Positions 1 to 13,619 of a stretch of 64,000 bases of DNA are shown in pieces. The stretch covers positions 179,084 through 243,083 of the forward strand of contig WBMW01003151.1 in the NCBI GenBank assembly GCA_013396635.1. The letters are read 5' to 3'. The notes under the pieces were generated by a model. It was not told where the DNA came from. It did not search any database and saw only the letters and a list, made by a program, of their open reading frames with translations. The translations under genes and the position numbers were made by a program. Origin of the DNA: Penelope pileata (Eukaryota; Chordata; Aves; Galliformes; Cracidae). Each line of letters starts with the position of its first letter. Position 1 is the stretch's first letter.

Positions 1-3000
1 TAATTTTCTTATATACTTGTATATATGATTTTCTTAGAACTTTATTTTCCATAAAGTGGCCAGTAAGAGGATGTACTGGAATAATCTCTCACTTGATCCA
101 AACATGGAAATATATTTATTTCATTATGAGAAATAGTAGGACAAAAAGTATGCTATGAACTTCAAACCTCTGCTTAGCATGTGATGTAGTTGAATAGAAC
201 TTGTGATCTGACAGGATGAAAATAGACATTATTAAAAAGAGTTGAGGATGTTCTGTAAGGGATGGACATGGGAAGGAAGTTAATTTGGGAAACCATTCCA
301 AAAAGCCATGTAAGAAAAAATGGAATTTCTAGTTTTGGAGCACTGAATATTAAAATTGGACTAAATACTAGGAAGAGTCACTTAAGAGGGTGAGCTATAT
401 ATATTCTCTTCATTAATCCAGGGTAGCTTGTGTTCTTCAACAGTTTGGATTTCAGTGAAACTCAAACAATGGAAAAATAAGCGTTGAGCTGTGATACAAG
501 TGTAGCTATTCTACTTGGAGCTGGAAGTAGGTGTTCGGAATTAATATACATTGGACTCTGTGTAAGGAAATGTTACGGGTGTTTTGAACGGTGGGTAAAG
601 ATGTATGTTTGTGACAGGCTGTTGTCAGTACTGCACAAATATCTTGTTATCTTGAAAATATTGCAGGGATGTCACCTGAAAATACTTTAAGAATGTTGGA
701 TATGCCAAGTATATGTTATGCAGAAACAGGTGGGTGAAAACCAAAGGAAGAGATTTGAAGTAGAGTCAAGAATATGTACAGGTTTGTTTCTGCAAGCTGT
801 TAGTGTCTTACATTAGGATAGGTGGATGTAGCCAGTATTTTTCAGAGCTCTGGTTTTGCTGTAAGATTACTTACTGGTTCTACATGAGGTGATATAATCT
901 GTTATTTTTTTTAAAAAACTATGTTGATAGACTTTGTCAATCTCATGAAGTCTTGTCCTTTTCCATGTAATAGTTCTCTGGTCCTTTGGACAAGAATTGC
1001 ATTGCTGAATCTAATAGCATAAGTGCATCTGTGTAGCAGAATTTGTATTCGTTATTTGCAGTACAGAGTACACACAGAAATGGTTTTCTTCGCGGTGCTC
1101 TGTCTTTAATTTTGCAAGAAGAGATACCTGTAGACAATACTCATAATTTTGCCATGTAGTTTCTCAGTGATCTATGAATGTGTCTTCCCATTCTTTGACC
1201 TGTAATTTGACAAGGTATGACCGATTTATGGAATTCTGCAGAATAGCCATCACTGGCCACAATGACTCACAATTACACTCTTGGATGTTTTTGGATCTTC
1301 TCTTGCATCTTTCAGACCTTGATATCTTCTGCAATGTGTAAGACTGACTGTATGTGTTGTAAAACTCATCTTTATTGCTAATGACCAGACATGTTCTGCA
1401 AACTCTGTATAGTATTGATGACACCTGTCTTCAGACCAAAATCCTGTCATTAGTAGTACAGATAACCTAGCTGGAGATGTTCCAGCAGTATTTTCTTTTA
1501 AAATTGTTACTTTGCAAAAGTTGCCTTGTTTTGTTATTTAGTGATCCACCTTGTGCTGAGGGAATAAGGCTTAATAACTATGCCAGTACTCTTCTAATGC
1601 TCAACTCTCTGCTTTGCGCAACAGTAACATATTTTTAAATGAACTGACAGTAGACATTTTTGTTGCAGGGGAGTTGAAAGTGAGCAGGTATCCTATACTG
1701 CTTTGGCTCACTGATACATCATTGTGGAGCAGCAAATTGAACCCAGTCGAGCTTGGGATTATTTTGGTATGTAAGCAAACAAGCATCTGACCAGACCTTC
1801 TCTTTTTTCTTCATGCGTTGAAGCTGTGGTATTCTCTTTTTGCATCTTTTAGGCAGCAGGTCTGGTCTTTTCTCCCAATACTATAGTCTGGCAAAGGCTC
1901 TTCTGTGTTACTGTTCTCTGCTTTGCAGCATTAATTTTCACAGCTTTTGGGGGCTATACTCCTTGGAAGAGAAGCTTACCAGTAGTTTGATTTGTGATGT
2001 AGCATTTCTTTGCTGCTCATTGTCCCCTCAAGTCTGTCAGTATCATCCCAAGCTAGAATAGTCTCTAAACGAAGGCATACGCTTATTTAGCACCAAAGCC
2101 TGTTTTGTTCTGAACTTGATCTTAGCTTGTGGAAGTCAAGGGATTTGTCATTCTCTTTGGGTATTCCCTAAAACATACAAGTCCTGGTCTGTTTGTTAAT
2201 CAAGTAAGTTTTGTCTGCCGATGACTTTATAGTATACAGTGGTAAATATGCTTTGGACACCTTGTATCACATGTAACTGCAAAAACTGAATCTTGGCCAA
2301 AGGAATTTATGAGCTTACTTCAGTGGCTAAGCTTATTTTTGCTCCTAAATACTGTAGGTGGAAAGCGTGTGATGGAAGCAGATATATTTATTGAGCCTTG
2401 ATTCTGAGGGTGCAGCAGCTACAGTCCATTCACACCTTGTTCTTTTGGTATCATCTCTCATCTTCAGGGGTGCTCTACTCAAGCTGCTAAGACATCTGCT
2501 GATTTTGATTTCACTGCTTCTGACTTCATCTGTAGTTCTAGATAATCTGAGGCAGGTTTATCCATCAAAAAGATGTCTGAATATATGATGAGCTTTCATT
2601 TTGTCATGATGAACATCTAGTGTTCCTCCAAACTAAACCTCTTGCTTACAGTGTATATATTTCTTGGTTGAATCTCAAATTTGCTAGCTTCCGAGTAACT
2701 CGATAGATAATCTTACTCTGTGGTCAGTCACTGTTATCTCCTAGTTACGAGAGATTTTCTGATGAACACAAGCGGTTCTTGATTTGCAGCACTTTCTTTT
2801 TCTGCATAGTCGAATTCTACAAGATTAATCTGTTTTGACTGATATTTTTGTCCTCTTCACTTTTCATATAGAAACAGCAACAGTTTTGGTTGAGCTTCTG
2901 CAGCCACTGTGTTATTGCTAGCAACAGCAGAGATCATGTCATCCATTGTCTTTTATGCATACTTTGTGATTGAGCATCTGGACACTCAGTCAGTACTCTT

Positions 3001-6000
3001 TAATTCTTGTTCTTTTTGCTTTTTATTCTGACAGAAGGTATGCTTTGTCCCACATGCTGTTGTTCAACCATCAGTTACGTACTACAAGTTTCTCTTGCAG
3101 GACTTTTCTGTTTTGACACAATAGCATTCAAAAGAGCACAGCGGGTTCCTGTTTTCATTATGAACATGCTTTTGTAATTCAGAGGAAGCTGAATCTGTGA
3201 TATTTCGCTTTCATTCAGGTTTCTGTCAGCAACCAAAATCAGAGTATGACTACGAATTTTTATGGCTTTCAAAAACATTCTCTAAGAATTTCTTGCAAAT
3301 TACACTGAATTGGTACTGAAGTTATGTGGTTTGGAAGATTATCTATTATTTGGTTCTTTTATGACTTTGCAACGGATTTTTGTTTCTAGTTAAGTTTGTA
3401 GTTTAAACACTTGTTACACATAGATTTGCCAGCCTTGTGTAAGTAAGGGCAGCAAAATAGTTTATGTATAAACAAGTGGCATCATGGCATCCTGTTTCCA
3501 TTTGCATGAAAAGTGTGAAAGACTCATAATATAAAAGCAGTTCTAAGTCATGCAGATTAAGCTGTTTGACTCATGCTTTACTATCCCTGCTATTCCTAAT
3601 TACTACCAATCTCTGTGAATAATGCAGCATGTTGGACCTCATCTGCAAAGACAGAGCGTGAATGTGCGCAGTACAACCAGTTTTAGCTTATGGTAAAAGA
3701 ATTAAGATTACATTTGCATGTACCTTGTCTCCTTTTTGTTATTCTTAGGGGCTTGAATGTTTCTGACTGTAGGTTTGTAAATGAATGTGGCTGCCAGGCA
3801 GCCTTCCTTGATTAGCAGATTCTATGCGACCTTTATTTGGAAAGTCTTTCTGACAAGAAGGTAAATGTTTGTTTCAAGCTTTAGGGGGAGAGGAAAATGT
3901 TTGTAACTGTTAAACCTTGTGTGTACGCTTTTTTATCCATAGTAATAATACTGTGGTACTTTGTAGCTGTATTCATTGCTAATCCCTTTTTACAAGGTGA
4001 AACTGGAGACAGTATCAAGAAATAGGAATGTCACCTTCTTTCCTTTTCCATTCCTTCATTACTAGTGTTAAACACCTTAGCATAGAATCACTTTTTTTCT
4101 TCTGACTGTGCATTTGTGTGTACCTTAAGATAGTCCAATTTCTTCCTAGTAAATTTTTTTGTGGAGTGGAAACAGAAAATTGTGATTTATTGGATAACTT
4201 GCTCTATTTATTCTAAGTATTTTCTACTATGAAGGCTGAGGGTTATGTTGTTTTTTGTGGTTATCACAAAACCTTATTCATCTTGTTTGCTTTCAAAACA
4301 GTGTAAACTATCCAGTTTGAATCTGTTTTTTAAGCTACGGAAATATATGCCCTCAATTCTTATCAGAATTTGATCATGTAAACTAATGTTTATAATAAAA
4401 CAATATACAGATATTGGATTCAGTTCAGAGATGTTTGTTTTTATAGCAAAACTTTACTCACACAACAAGAACAGTATGTTTTATCAGTGTCTGGTTTGTC
4501 TGGATTGTCCTGCCCTTTCAAGAATGACTGGTGATTGTTTTTAGACAAATCACAATTGCCAACCTGTTTGTTTAAATTCTTGCATAGAAATTATTAAAGC
4601 AGTGAAGCCTAAGCTAAATATCTTATGCTACATCATCTTCTACTGATATTGCTACTCACGATTGAACACTTTAGAGTATTTCAAGTCTCTGACCCAAAAA
4701 GTATTGTAATTTGATTTACGCTGACAATTTTTCTTGCTGTTAATTAGATGGCCATTGTTACAGTGTGAAGATACAGTATATTCTCCTAGTTACTTTTGGC
4801 GTTGTTTATTGCAAATTAAGATGTACTAATAAAAAATTAGTGATTGTTTATACCACAGTCCAAATTGTGTACCTGCTAGAACATTAATGTTGCTAGAAGG
4901 TATACATGGTGTGCTGGAAGAGTGTGCTCAAATTCTTAAAGGGTCTGCTTTTAGCACTGTTTTTTGGGATTAATTTAGGAAAACAGATTTGGTGCATAAA
5001 AAGTTGATGAAGCTGTTTCTTCTGTCAGGTATGTTGTGTCTTGCAGATAGCCATTAAGACTCAGCAAGGTCATGAATCATTTAATTTATGATTAATAACA
5101 CTTAAATATAACAGACAGCACCATACTCCAGCAGAATAAATTTGCCTTTAGTGCAGTATCAACAAAGAAGATACCGATATAAGCAATTTTAGGGAGTTTG
5201 TACAGTTTTTTTATAGAAAACCTTTGAAAGGTTAGATTTTATATTAGAACTGATGACTTAACAAGGTTTTGTAGGAGATCTACTTCTTGCTATCTCTGCG
5301 ATAGCGTTTTCTTTTATAAACACAGAAAATCAATTTTAGTGATGTTGTGATAAGCTGTTTAATTAATGTGATTTTAGACGTCAATAGATTTAAATAATTT
5401 ATAACTCGTCTAATATATGGACTGTGCCTGTATTTTGAAGGAAGTATCTCCTCCAAAGTGTAGTTGGAGGTCACTTGCAGTGTTTTGCAATTGCCTTCAA
5501 CTAAACTAAAGCTGTGTTCTGGGTAGATGGGTTACGGTAGATGTTTTAAATAAGTCTTGTTGATCAGAATGTAGTTTCATGCGCTTCTAAATAAAAGTAC
5601 ATTTCAGCAAACTGGTCATTTCAGGTCTTAAATGTTTGAGTTATTGTTTAAATGGCCTTCATGGTAAGATTGTTCTTCATATAGAATTTCAACACATGCT
5701 AGCATAAAAGTACCAGCAGCAGTCCTAAGACTGCTGATTGCTCTTTTTCGTGAGACAAGATAACTGAAAGAGGTTACACAAAAGAAGTTTATCTTAAGAT
5801 TTCTGTATAACCAATAATATATTTTAAATTCTTTAAATGTTCTTCTAGAACACTGAAGTACATTTAAGCTCAAAATTAAGTATGAATTTTGAAAATTCAG
5901 ATTACTAAGTTTCTTTCTTGATGTATCTTCATCCTTCTTATCTCTGTTTTAATCATACAGTATTGGAAGTATTGGATCTTAATTTATTATCCACTAGGTT

Positions 6001-9000
6001 AAAGACTGAAACCTCCATTAGAGAGAGAAAAACTGGAGAAATTGGAGGTAATGTCTTGTTTTGTCTCCACACTGTGTAAACAGCATCTCTGAACTTCGTG
6101 AATAGTCTGAAGATGCAAGACAATTCTGTTTTAAGCATACATAATCCTACTGCTTCGTGAAGTTCAGAAGGTATCAATGTAGATCTATATTTTGCAAAAT
6201 GGGGCAGTGACGGGGGCATGTAGAGTGCAATGATTTCAAGCTGTAAAGTGTTTCATAGTATGAATCTCATAGCTATGTAGGTAGTAGAACAAAAATAAAA
6301 CAAAGTATAATAGAAGTATATGCAGCAGAGGTTATGCTAGAAGACAGGATAAGCTTAGCTTGACCATACAACTTGAAAATATTTGCATGGTTTGGCCTCA
6401 TTGAAGCAAAATATACTACCTCTGTGGGGAGAAGTATACCAACGATATATAGTACTAGTTACACACTTTTAAAATGTTTTAAGAGTTTCTGATAGAAGTA
6501 ATGGAGGTTTATGTTTCTGTACATATAAGGACCTCTTTTATTGTAAAACCAGAATTCATATAGTTGTACTCAGACAAAAACAGTTTCTTCGTTTTGTCAC
6601 TTAAGCACTTTTAATCTCCTTAACGAGAGTAAGATAATATATGGGCAGAATGCCCTGCATTCTGAGAAGCTGCATTCTGCATTCTAGAGGAACTTCTAGA
6701 AGACTGATTTGACCATTTCCCACTGGCAATTTTCAGTCACTTACTTATTTTTCTTACAGATTTTTTCTACTCTTCTGGAAAAAAAAAAAAAAAGCCAACA
6801 ACTTCTGTTCATATTGTTCAGAGTTGAAAAATAATTTCGTTGGATAATTTATAGACTCAAGTCTCAGACATCTGTAGGGCTAAAACACTGTAATGCTTAA
6901 AAAATACACTAACCTCAACTTTCTCATTTTTCTATTGGCTTTTCAGAAAAATAAATTTAGTTCAAATTTATTCTGGGCTTTTTGTTTGTTTTTAACTTCC
7001 AAACAAAACACTGTCAGGACTTAGTGCACCAGATCCTATTCAATAAAGTGTACCTACAGTTGTGTATGTAAAGTAGACTGTAAGAGTTGCTTTTAAGTTT
7101 TGCTTTTTTTTCCCCTTGACTTGGAGGATTTTGCAAACATCTCTATTGAGTTCAGTGCTCGATCTCTGCTACTTAGCGCAGATATTTGAGAATGTCAGTG
7201 TGAATTTGTTTCCACAGCTTCATTGTATTCAATTGGTTGAAAAATAATAATAGATGGGGGAGATTGTGATGAATTCCCGTATGTGTTGAGCCAGGTTTGT
7301 CCTTTAAAGTGTTTCTTGATGTGAATCATGTGTACATGTATGTAATCCATCTGGGATGTTCTGTGTTTAAACTGTTGTTGGTGCTAATGAGTAATTAGTC
7401 ACTGCTTTATTTAAACCCTTTTTTGTGTATCTGTGTACAAAACCTGCCAGGTAAAGCAAAATATTTTGCTTATCTGCAACTTCAGCTCACTTTCAAGCTG
7501 CTTGTTGAAAAGTAGTAGCTAAAGGTCACGTATTTACATTTTCATACAGTTGACTGAATTTTCATCTCAATACAGTTCTAAGTATTTACTAGAATTTCTA
7601 AGGCTCTGTGTAGCTTAGGTGTTTTTCTGGAATAGGTGAGGTAATTAGGAACAGGTATGGTAAGGCTATATGTGAGCTGGCTCCTGTACTGGAACTGAGT
7701 CTTGGGTTTTCTGTGAAACATGATGTTTCCCTCTTTTTCTAGTTGTTTGAGAGGAAGTAGGATAATTTGCATAGAAGAAAAATGTGTTGGAGAGTGTTTT
7801 TTCTTGTTTTAGTCTAAAAAGTGAAAAAGCACATTTTCATCTGGCAATGGTAGCAAATACAGCTTATAATTTGGTAAATAGGTTGACCTCCTGAGTTAAA
7901 GTGAAAAATGGCGTCACAGGGTGAGATGATTGTTATGGCCATGTCAGTAGCCAGTAAGAGTCCACCATTCAAGAATACCTTTGTGTAGTCTCTTGTCAAA
8001 TGTTCCCTTGTCTTAATTCGAAGTAGGAAATTGAGTATTCCTGAGTTAGCTTCTTTAAGGGAAAGTAAAACTTGAAAACAGACTTCTGAATGGTTTGTAG
8101 CTTGTAGCACCTGGACCAGACTAACCATTTTCTGTGCAACTCAGAATCACTTAGCATGTTGGTGAATCACATGAATTGTTTTAACTTCCTGGATCAGTAG
8201 AAAAACGTGGTTAGACTTTTCAGCTTGGAAGTACATTATAGAATTTAATACTTGCAAGAAGCTGGTTATTCCTTCTAGGAGTCCTTGAACTGTCCATTGC
8301 TTAGTCAATGTTAGAAGTGGGTTTCACCAGAAGTGGTTCCAGATCATGTTTAACACCATTTGAAGAAAGTATAAATGTTGGGTTTTTTTTTATGATACTG
8401 GCTCTCTTGCATCTCTTTCCTGCATGTCACTGTTCAGAGACTATTTGCAACTTTTAGATTGAAAAATTAAACTGGGAGATGTATTTGCTCCTAATTTCAC
8501 TTCCTATATAGAACTTATACCTGAAATCCAGCTTGTTCTTCCATCTCCCCTGACGCCTTTCACCGTTGCTTTTTTTTTTTTAAACATCACCATTTAAGGC
8601 AATTAGAGCTACTTTTCGTTCTGAAAAAATTTAAGTGGGTTTAGAATGATAAATTTTTACCAAATCTAAATCTTTACAGCAAAAATTGAGCTTTTTCATT
8701 GAAATAATGATAATAATGTTCCTATAACAAATGAAGAGAAATACCAGAAAGTAGGTTTTTGGCTGTTGGAATATGAACATGAGCAAATGGGAGATAGCAC
8801 GTGACTAGATGTCTTCATGGGTAGAGGTGGCATCTGAAATGCACAGTTCAGTCTCTTTGGAGAACCCCCTCACACACACCTCTTTTCTGATCACCTTAGA
8901 GAACTGCATGTGCCTTTATTGAAATAATACAAAAGTAAATGGCAGCTACTTGGTATAAAAGTTTTTATGCTGTGTTTTAGATGTTGCTATATATTCTCAT

Positions 9001-9272
9001 TTTTAGTTGCATGAGTCAATATTGTTCTTTCCTTTTTTGATCAACATGTGGTTCTACTCTGAAAATTGACTAAAAATGCTCCTTCACAGATTTACTTATT
9101 CAATGAATGCAAATTTCTAGCTGTTCAACTAAATTTTAGATTTAATTTTGATTTCAAACTGCTAGCTTTTTTCTTTCTTGACTCCTGTTAGCATTGCAGA
9201 GTCAATTTGACAGTGTAAAGATATGAACTGGCTTCTTTTTCTTGCACATCATCAACAAAAGTTTCCAAGTAG
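1..9272 (+). other. Probable ZNF280D intronic sequence, no exon firmly supported
   Basis: This AT-rich stretch lies upstream of the recognisable 3' exons of ZNF280D and is best read as introns of that gene. It holds several A/T runs but no repeat family I can name. One tract (5961-6047) has good splice signals and one open frame and may be a ZNF280D exon; a minus-strand tract (about 1.1-3.3 kb) looks faintly protein-like but is full of stops. Both are covered under findings. Small exons may be hidden here because I could not align to a known transcript. Confidence 0.5.
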
Positions 9273-9289
9273 TTGCATCCACATCATAG

Positions 9290-9361
9290 GAAGGGAACAA
9301 CCTTCATTTCTGGTGATGAAATGCAAGAAATAAAGAGTGCCAAAGCTGAGTTTGTCAATGG
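9290..9361 (+). CDS. ZNF280D: ZNF280D, probable penultimate coding exon
   Basis: An open frame reads KGTTFISGDEMQEIKSAKAE and ends AAT GG before a consensus donor (GTAAG at 9362). The two left-over bases pair with the single C that opens the last exon to make a glycine codon, so phase is continuous. The acceptor is less certain: AG at 9288-9289 fits, but AG at 9271-9272 is also possible and would add six codons. The peptide is acidic and lysine-rich, like the tail in the next exon. I infer the identity from phase and position; I do not clearly remember the homologous human sequence. Confidence 0.5.
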
Positions 9362-9525
9362 GTAAGAAAAATGCACTTGTTAAATTCAGCCTGTCTTGCT
9401 ATGAAAAGTTTTAAGAAGTACCAAATAGGAAATCTCCAATACCACTTCTGGTGTTATTTTGCAGAGTACAGTCATGTGTTGTTTTATTTTAGCTGTTACA
9501 AAAACAACATTTTTTGTTTTTTCAG

Positions 9526-10159
9526 CAAACAGAAGCATGATTCTTCAGAGGAAACAAAAGAATACAATAGGAATCAAAATGAAGTTGCATCGGTTGAAAA
9601 GAATGAAGAAAATTCATCATTGTCAGATACAGAAAATGTTCCCAATTTGGAACTCCATGACAACAGTTCAAAGAAATCTTTGCATGAGAAAGGAGCATGT
9701 TGTGATTCAGATCATAACAAACAGTTAGTAGGCGAGGAACAAAAATGTATTCATGATGAAAGTGAGTTGAAAACTTGCCAAAGTTCAGATAACGTTGTCT
9801 TGACTGACCAGACTAAAGTGCAAAACTTGGATAAAACTACACTTTCAGCAATGAACACAAAGGACTTGAAACTCACATTGGGTGAAGATGTTAGTTTTGA
9901 GCAGTTCTTGAGAAAAAGAAATGAACCTGAATCAGTTAGTTCAGACATTAGTGAACAAGGCAGTATTCATTTGGAGCCTCTGACTCCATCGGAGGTATTA
10001 GAGCATGAAGCGACTGAAATCCTTCAGAAAGGTAATGTTGCACCTTCATCAAAGAAAACTGAACAACTCTCTGAACAAACAGATGAGGCTTCTAAAGAAG
10101 GAAGTCCCAACAGAATGGAATCAACTGTAAGCAAAACAGATGAAAATGAAGCAAGCTGA
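9526..10159 (+). CDS. ZNF280D: ZNF280D, last coding exon (C-terminal tail)
   Basis: ZNF280D (suppressor of hairy wing homologue 4) is a nuclear C2H2 zinc-finger protein thought to act in transcription. This exon encodes only its C-terminal tail, about 210 residues; the fingers lie upstream of the window. The acceptor is a strong pyrimidine tract ending TTTTTTCAG at 9525. The frame starts C|AAA CAG AAG CAT and runs open to TGA at 10157-10159. The tail is hydrophilic, rich in Ser, Glu, Lys and Asn, with no domain. Near the end it carries LEPLTPSEVLEHEATEILQK, which I recognise as the conserved motif close to the C-terminus of ZNF280C/D. The open frame also continues 5' into the intron (from 9371), but that part is not exon. 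Strand and position upstream of MNS1 match human synteny, which supports the call. Confidence 0.82.
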
Positions 10160-10740
10160 AATCACGTTCGTTTCCTTGTTTAATATAAATAATAGTAGGA
10201 ACACCATGGACCATTTCTGATGAGTGTGCTCGATGCTAATAGTTTTGGGTTTTTTTGAGAGAAAGAGATACAGAAGGGAAATTTTGCGTATGAAGATAAC
10301 GTATACCTGTGTGTACAACTGAATTAAGTAAATTTATAAAAGGTAACATGTTTTTAAATTTATCTGCCTGTTTCTTCTGTGTTATGTCTTAATAAACTGA
10401 CGTTTCAAAGGAGGAATAAATTCTATTTTTTGTACCTGGAATAAGGTGATTTGCTAGCCAAGAAAAGGTTTTTAAAAATCCTCGAGTGAGACAGTAGAAT
10501 TTAATACAAATTCAGTTCTGATGCCAAAATGGAGCACACTTGTGGCAATGGTTGTTGGTCTACAGATGAGTTGGGTAAACAGAAACTTTGAATTTGGTGT
10601 CACATTCCTGTCTGTAAAAGCATGTAAACAGAATTATGAATCTATGCACCTCTGTACAGGTGTAATCCTGCCAGACTGTAGGCTTACCTTAAACTTTCAG
10701 TGAAAGTGGAAATATTACAATAAAGTATATATATTTGTGG
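10160..10740 (+). other. ZNF280D: ZNF280D 3'UTR with alternative poly(A) signals
   Basis: Sequence after the ZNF280D stop codon is AT-rich and has canonical AATAAA hexamers at 10391-10396, 10415-10420 and 10719-10724. The first two are 230-260 bases after the stop, the third about 560. Any of them could end the transcript. The true end cannot be chosen from sequence alone, and the UTR may run further. Confidence 0.5.
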
Positions 10741-13134
10741 GGTTTTCAGTGTGCAGGCTGTGCAGAAATACCGAACATAATTGTATAAAGTAGGAAATAC
10801 TGCTGAAAGTACTGTAGCTGTTAGGCTTTTTACCATTGTTTTAAATATTCTTAGAGGTAGACCCATAGGAATGGTCTGAAAGTCAAACCAAAGTATGGTT
10901 TAATGTAAAAATTATTTTAAGCAGAAAGAAGGGAAACCCCCAACTGGAAATACTGGGTGGCATGTGTTCTGCCATTTTGCAGCTGCTACTTGCTAACTTA
11001 CAAAAAAAGGACATGAGAGCATATAACATGGGAATGTACAGTTCAATTTCACGATTTTGTAGTCTGTTATATACTGAAAGCTGCTGGTTTTTTGTTATTT
11101 TTTTTCTTTATAGTTAGCAGCTAAATATAGGAATGAATATGACAGTAGCTTGCTCTTATGACTTCCTCGCTCCATTTGAAATATTCAGAATGTGCTTTTG
11201 ACTTAGTTTTGTTTTTACTGAGTGTTAAATGTTTTGAACAGCTGTTAAAGCACTGCTGTAAATTATTACTTTTTTGAGTAAATATTTGCAACAAAATTTT
11301 GTCTTTGTGAATAATTTCACTGCTCAGCTTGAAACTTTGGGCGTAGTCTTCCCACCTTTTTAAAAAAGGTTTAGTAGCAGTTTCCAGAAACTGTTTCATT
11401 TTAAAATTGTCAGTTTGATGCTTACGTGATTCTTTTTTTCCTTTTTTGTTTTTAATAATTAAACGAGCAAGTGCCTATGCATAAGAATATTTTTCTAGCT
11501 GTGTATTGTGGTTGGATATGCTAACTTTTCAATATTGTATATAGAGATTTTTCTGGGCCGCCAGCGTGCAACTGAAGTCTGCTCTGTCCTTCCAGGTTAA
11601 CTAAGCTTGGCTGCTAAATGAGTCTCATCAGCAACAGTAGGAAAATGTAGAGACCATCCAGCTCATTGTTGGAGCCTCTAAACAAACCACATCTCAAAAA
11701 TTGCTTCAGACTCTTTAGAGTTACATGAATTAGATTTTAAATTCCTTCTGCATTTTCATCCGTGCAGGTTTGGAAGCCTTTTAAAAAGAAAAATGGAATG
11801 ACCTGGATAGTCACAGCTCTCTTAGACCTACTGCTTTAAGAACTCCAAATTAGAAAACAAACAAAAAAGCTGATAATAAGTTGCAATATTCTTCTGTTCT
11901 TTAACGATTGTAGTGAAATTGCTAATTTGAAGTATTAACAGTCTGTTGTCTTCATGCATGTAGGCATGAGTGAGTATGAAGTACAGCATTCTGACAGGGG
12001 TAGCGCAGAGGACTAATGCAGCTGTAGAAATCGATACGTGTGTTACTGAAGCAGTTCTTGAGTGCATTTAAACCAAGAGAAACCTGTGCTATTTTTAATC
12101 TGAACATTGATTTTAAATGCCAATTAAATATTTTGAATAACTGATATCTGGTGTTGGAAAAGATTAACTTCAAGTGGAACCACTTGTACGATAGTTGCTT
12201 GTAATTTCTTCACATTTGGCTTTTATTATGCAATTAAATTTTTAAAACATTTACCATTTTAATAATATGAATTTTGATGACAACACGTAGTTTGAAGGCC
12301 CCATATTTTGGGGAAATATGGGAAATCAAACTGAGATGGGAAAAACTTGAGTATTTGACGAAAATATGTATGAATTCTCAGATACTTAATATGTAAAGGT
12401 TTGTTTATTTCAGTTATGTATGAGAATGCATGTACATTACAACAGTGATGTTAGGTCTAAAACCTCAAATTTCTAGCATCTGAAATATCAGCCCTTCCAA
12501 AAGAAGTGAGAGAGAACTAGATAGTTCTAGCAAGACTGTCAGATATTTAGATGAATAAATTGTCGTAAAAGTAGTGACATGCTATTTTTGTGAAGGAGAA
12601 AAACTGAAAATTCATTCGTTTTTCCTATCTGAAGAAATTTGTTTATCTGAACACTGCAGGAAATTGCATAATTATGAAAATTAATCCTTTTCGTGCATTC
12701 TGCAGGTTTCTTAGAGCAAAGTTAAATAGGTGCTTTTGACTTAAGTCTCTCCAAAACATCAATTTGCACTGGCTACATTTGGAGTTATTTGAATAATTGT
12801 GCACATCAGTCAGTTTTTTGGTTGTTTCTGAGTTGTGTAAAAGTTTTTTCTATCCAGCCATCAGCAGTTCTTACTCTGTGCCACCTTTCTCTTTGAACTT
12901 AGGAAGACATTTTACCTCAAGTTTTCATTGCCTTGCCAAAAAAAGTAACTTCAGGTTAATTCTGGGTATCCACAGTAGAATATGTTTCACTTCTGAAGAG
13001 ATTTACAATATTTACTTGAGTAATAATTTCGTATTGTTTATTTAACAGTTTTTAAGGAAGATACATGCCATGCACGTTAGCTTTATTTGCATTTAATTGA
13101 AAACTATTGAAAATTAATAGTTTGTGGTCAGTTG
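10741..13134. other. Intergenic or distal 3'UTR, no gene seen
   Basis: AT-rich sequence with only short chance frames and no repeat I recognise. It could hold a longer ZNF280D 3'UTR. Confidence 0.5.
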
Positions 13135-13619
13135 GCACTTCCTCAAGTGCAGCAAATGCCTCGTATTTTCTTTATCAGTGTAGTCATCACTATCAGCTAT
13201 GCATTTTCTCCAGTGATGAACAAGAGCTTGCATGCCACACTTGTAAAAATCTGTATGGCTGTCCAGAACCTGGCTTGTCTTTCACATGACTGTCACCACT
13301 GCTGAAACACGCCACCACCACCACCTCACTGTGCTCACAGCCACTCTTTGGGCTCCATCAGTATTCAGCAAGCGACGATGAATGTGAGTGCCGTTTTTTC
13401 CTCATGAAGGAATTCAGTCCCACCCCTTTGCTCCATCCGCACTCCCATGTCAGACGCCGTGGTGTCCGAGTGCCCCTCTGCTGCCATCTGTCACACGGCA
13501 ACAGCATGGGACGGGAGATGGGTGGGAAGGTTCAGCCTCTGCTGCCGTCCCACCAACATCTGCCTCTGATGTCATGGGCCAACATCATAAAACAGGAGGC
13601 ATTACTTTCAGAGCTGCCC
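13135..13619 (-). mobile_element. Mariner copy, Galluhop-type, internally deleted, older
   Basis: This tract aligns by eye over most of its length with the element at 20018-20558, including shared blocks such as CTCCATCCGCACTCCCATGT and the terminal GAGGCATTACTTTCAGAGC. The right inverted repeat is clear (about 13595-13619); the left one is eroded but still shows ATGCCTCGTATTTT near 13155. Size (about 0.5 kb) and content match the deletion derivatives of chicken Galluhop/Mariner1_GG. The transposase reading direction is taken from the better-kept copy. It has more differences at its left end than the second copy, so it has probably decayed longer. It cannot encode a working transposase. Confidence 0.75.

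Noticed and set aside
3801..3861. Short splice-like segment in the ZNF280D intron (AG near 3820, GTAAAT at 3861)
   Set aside because: Only 14 codons, weak acceptor context and no match to the remembered ZNF280D sequence.
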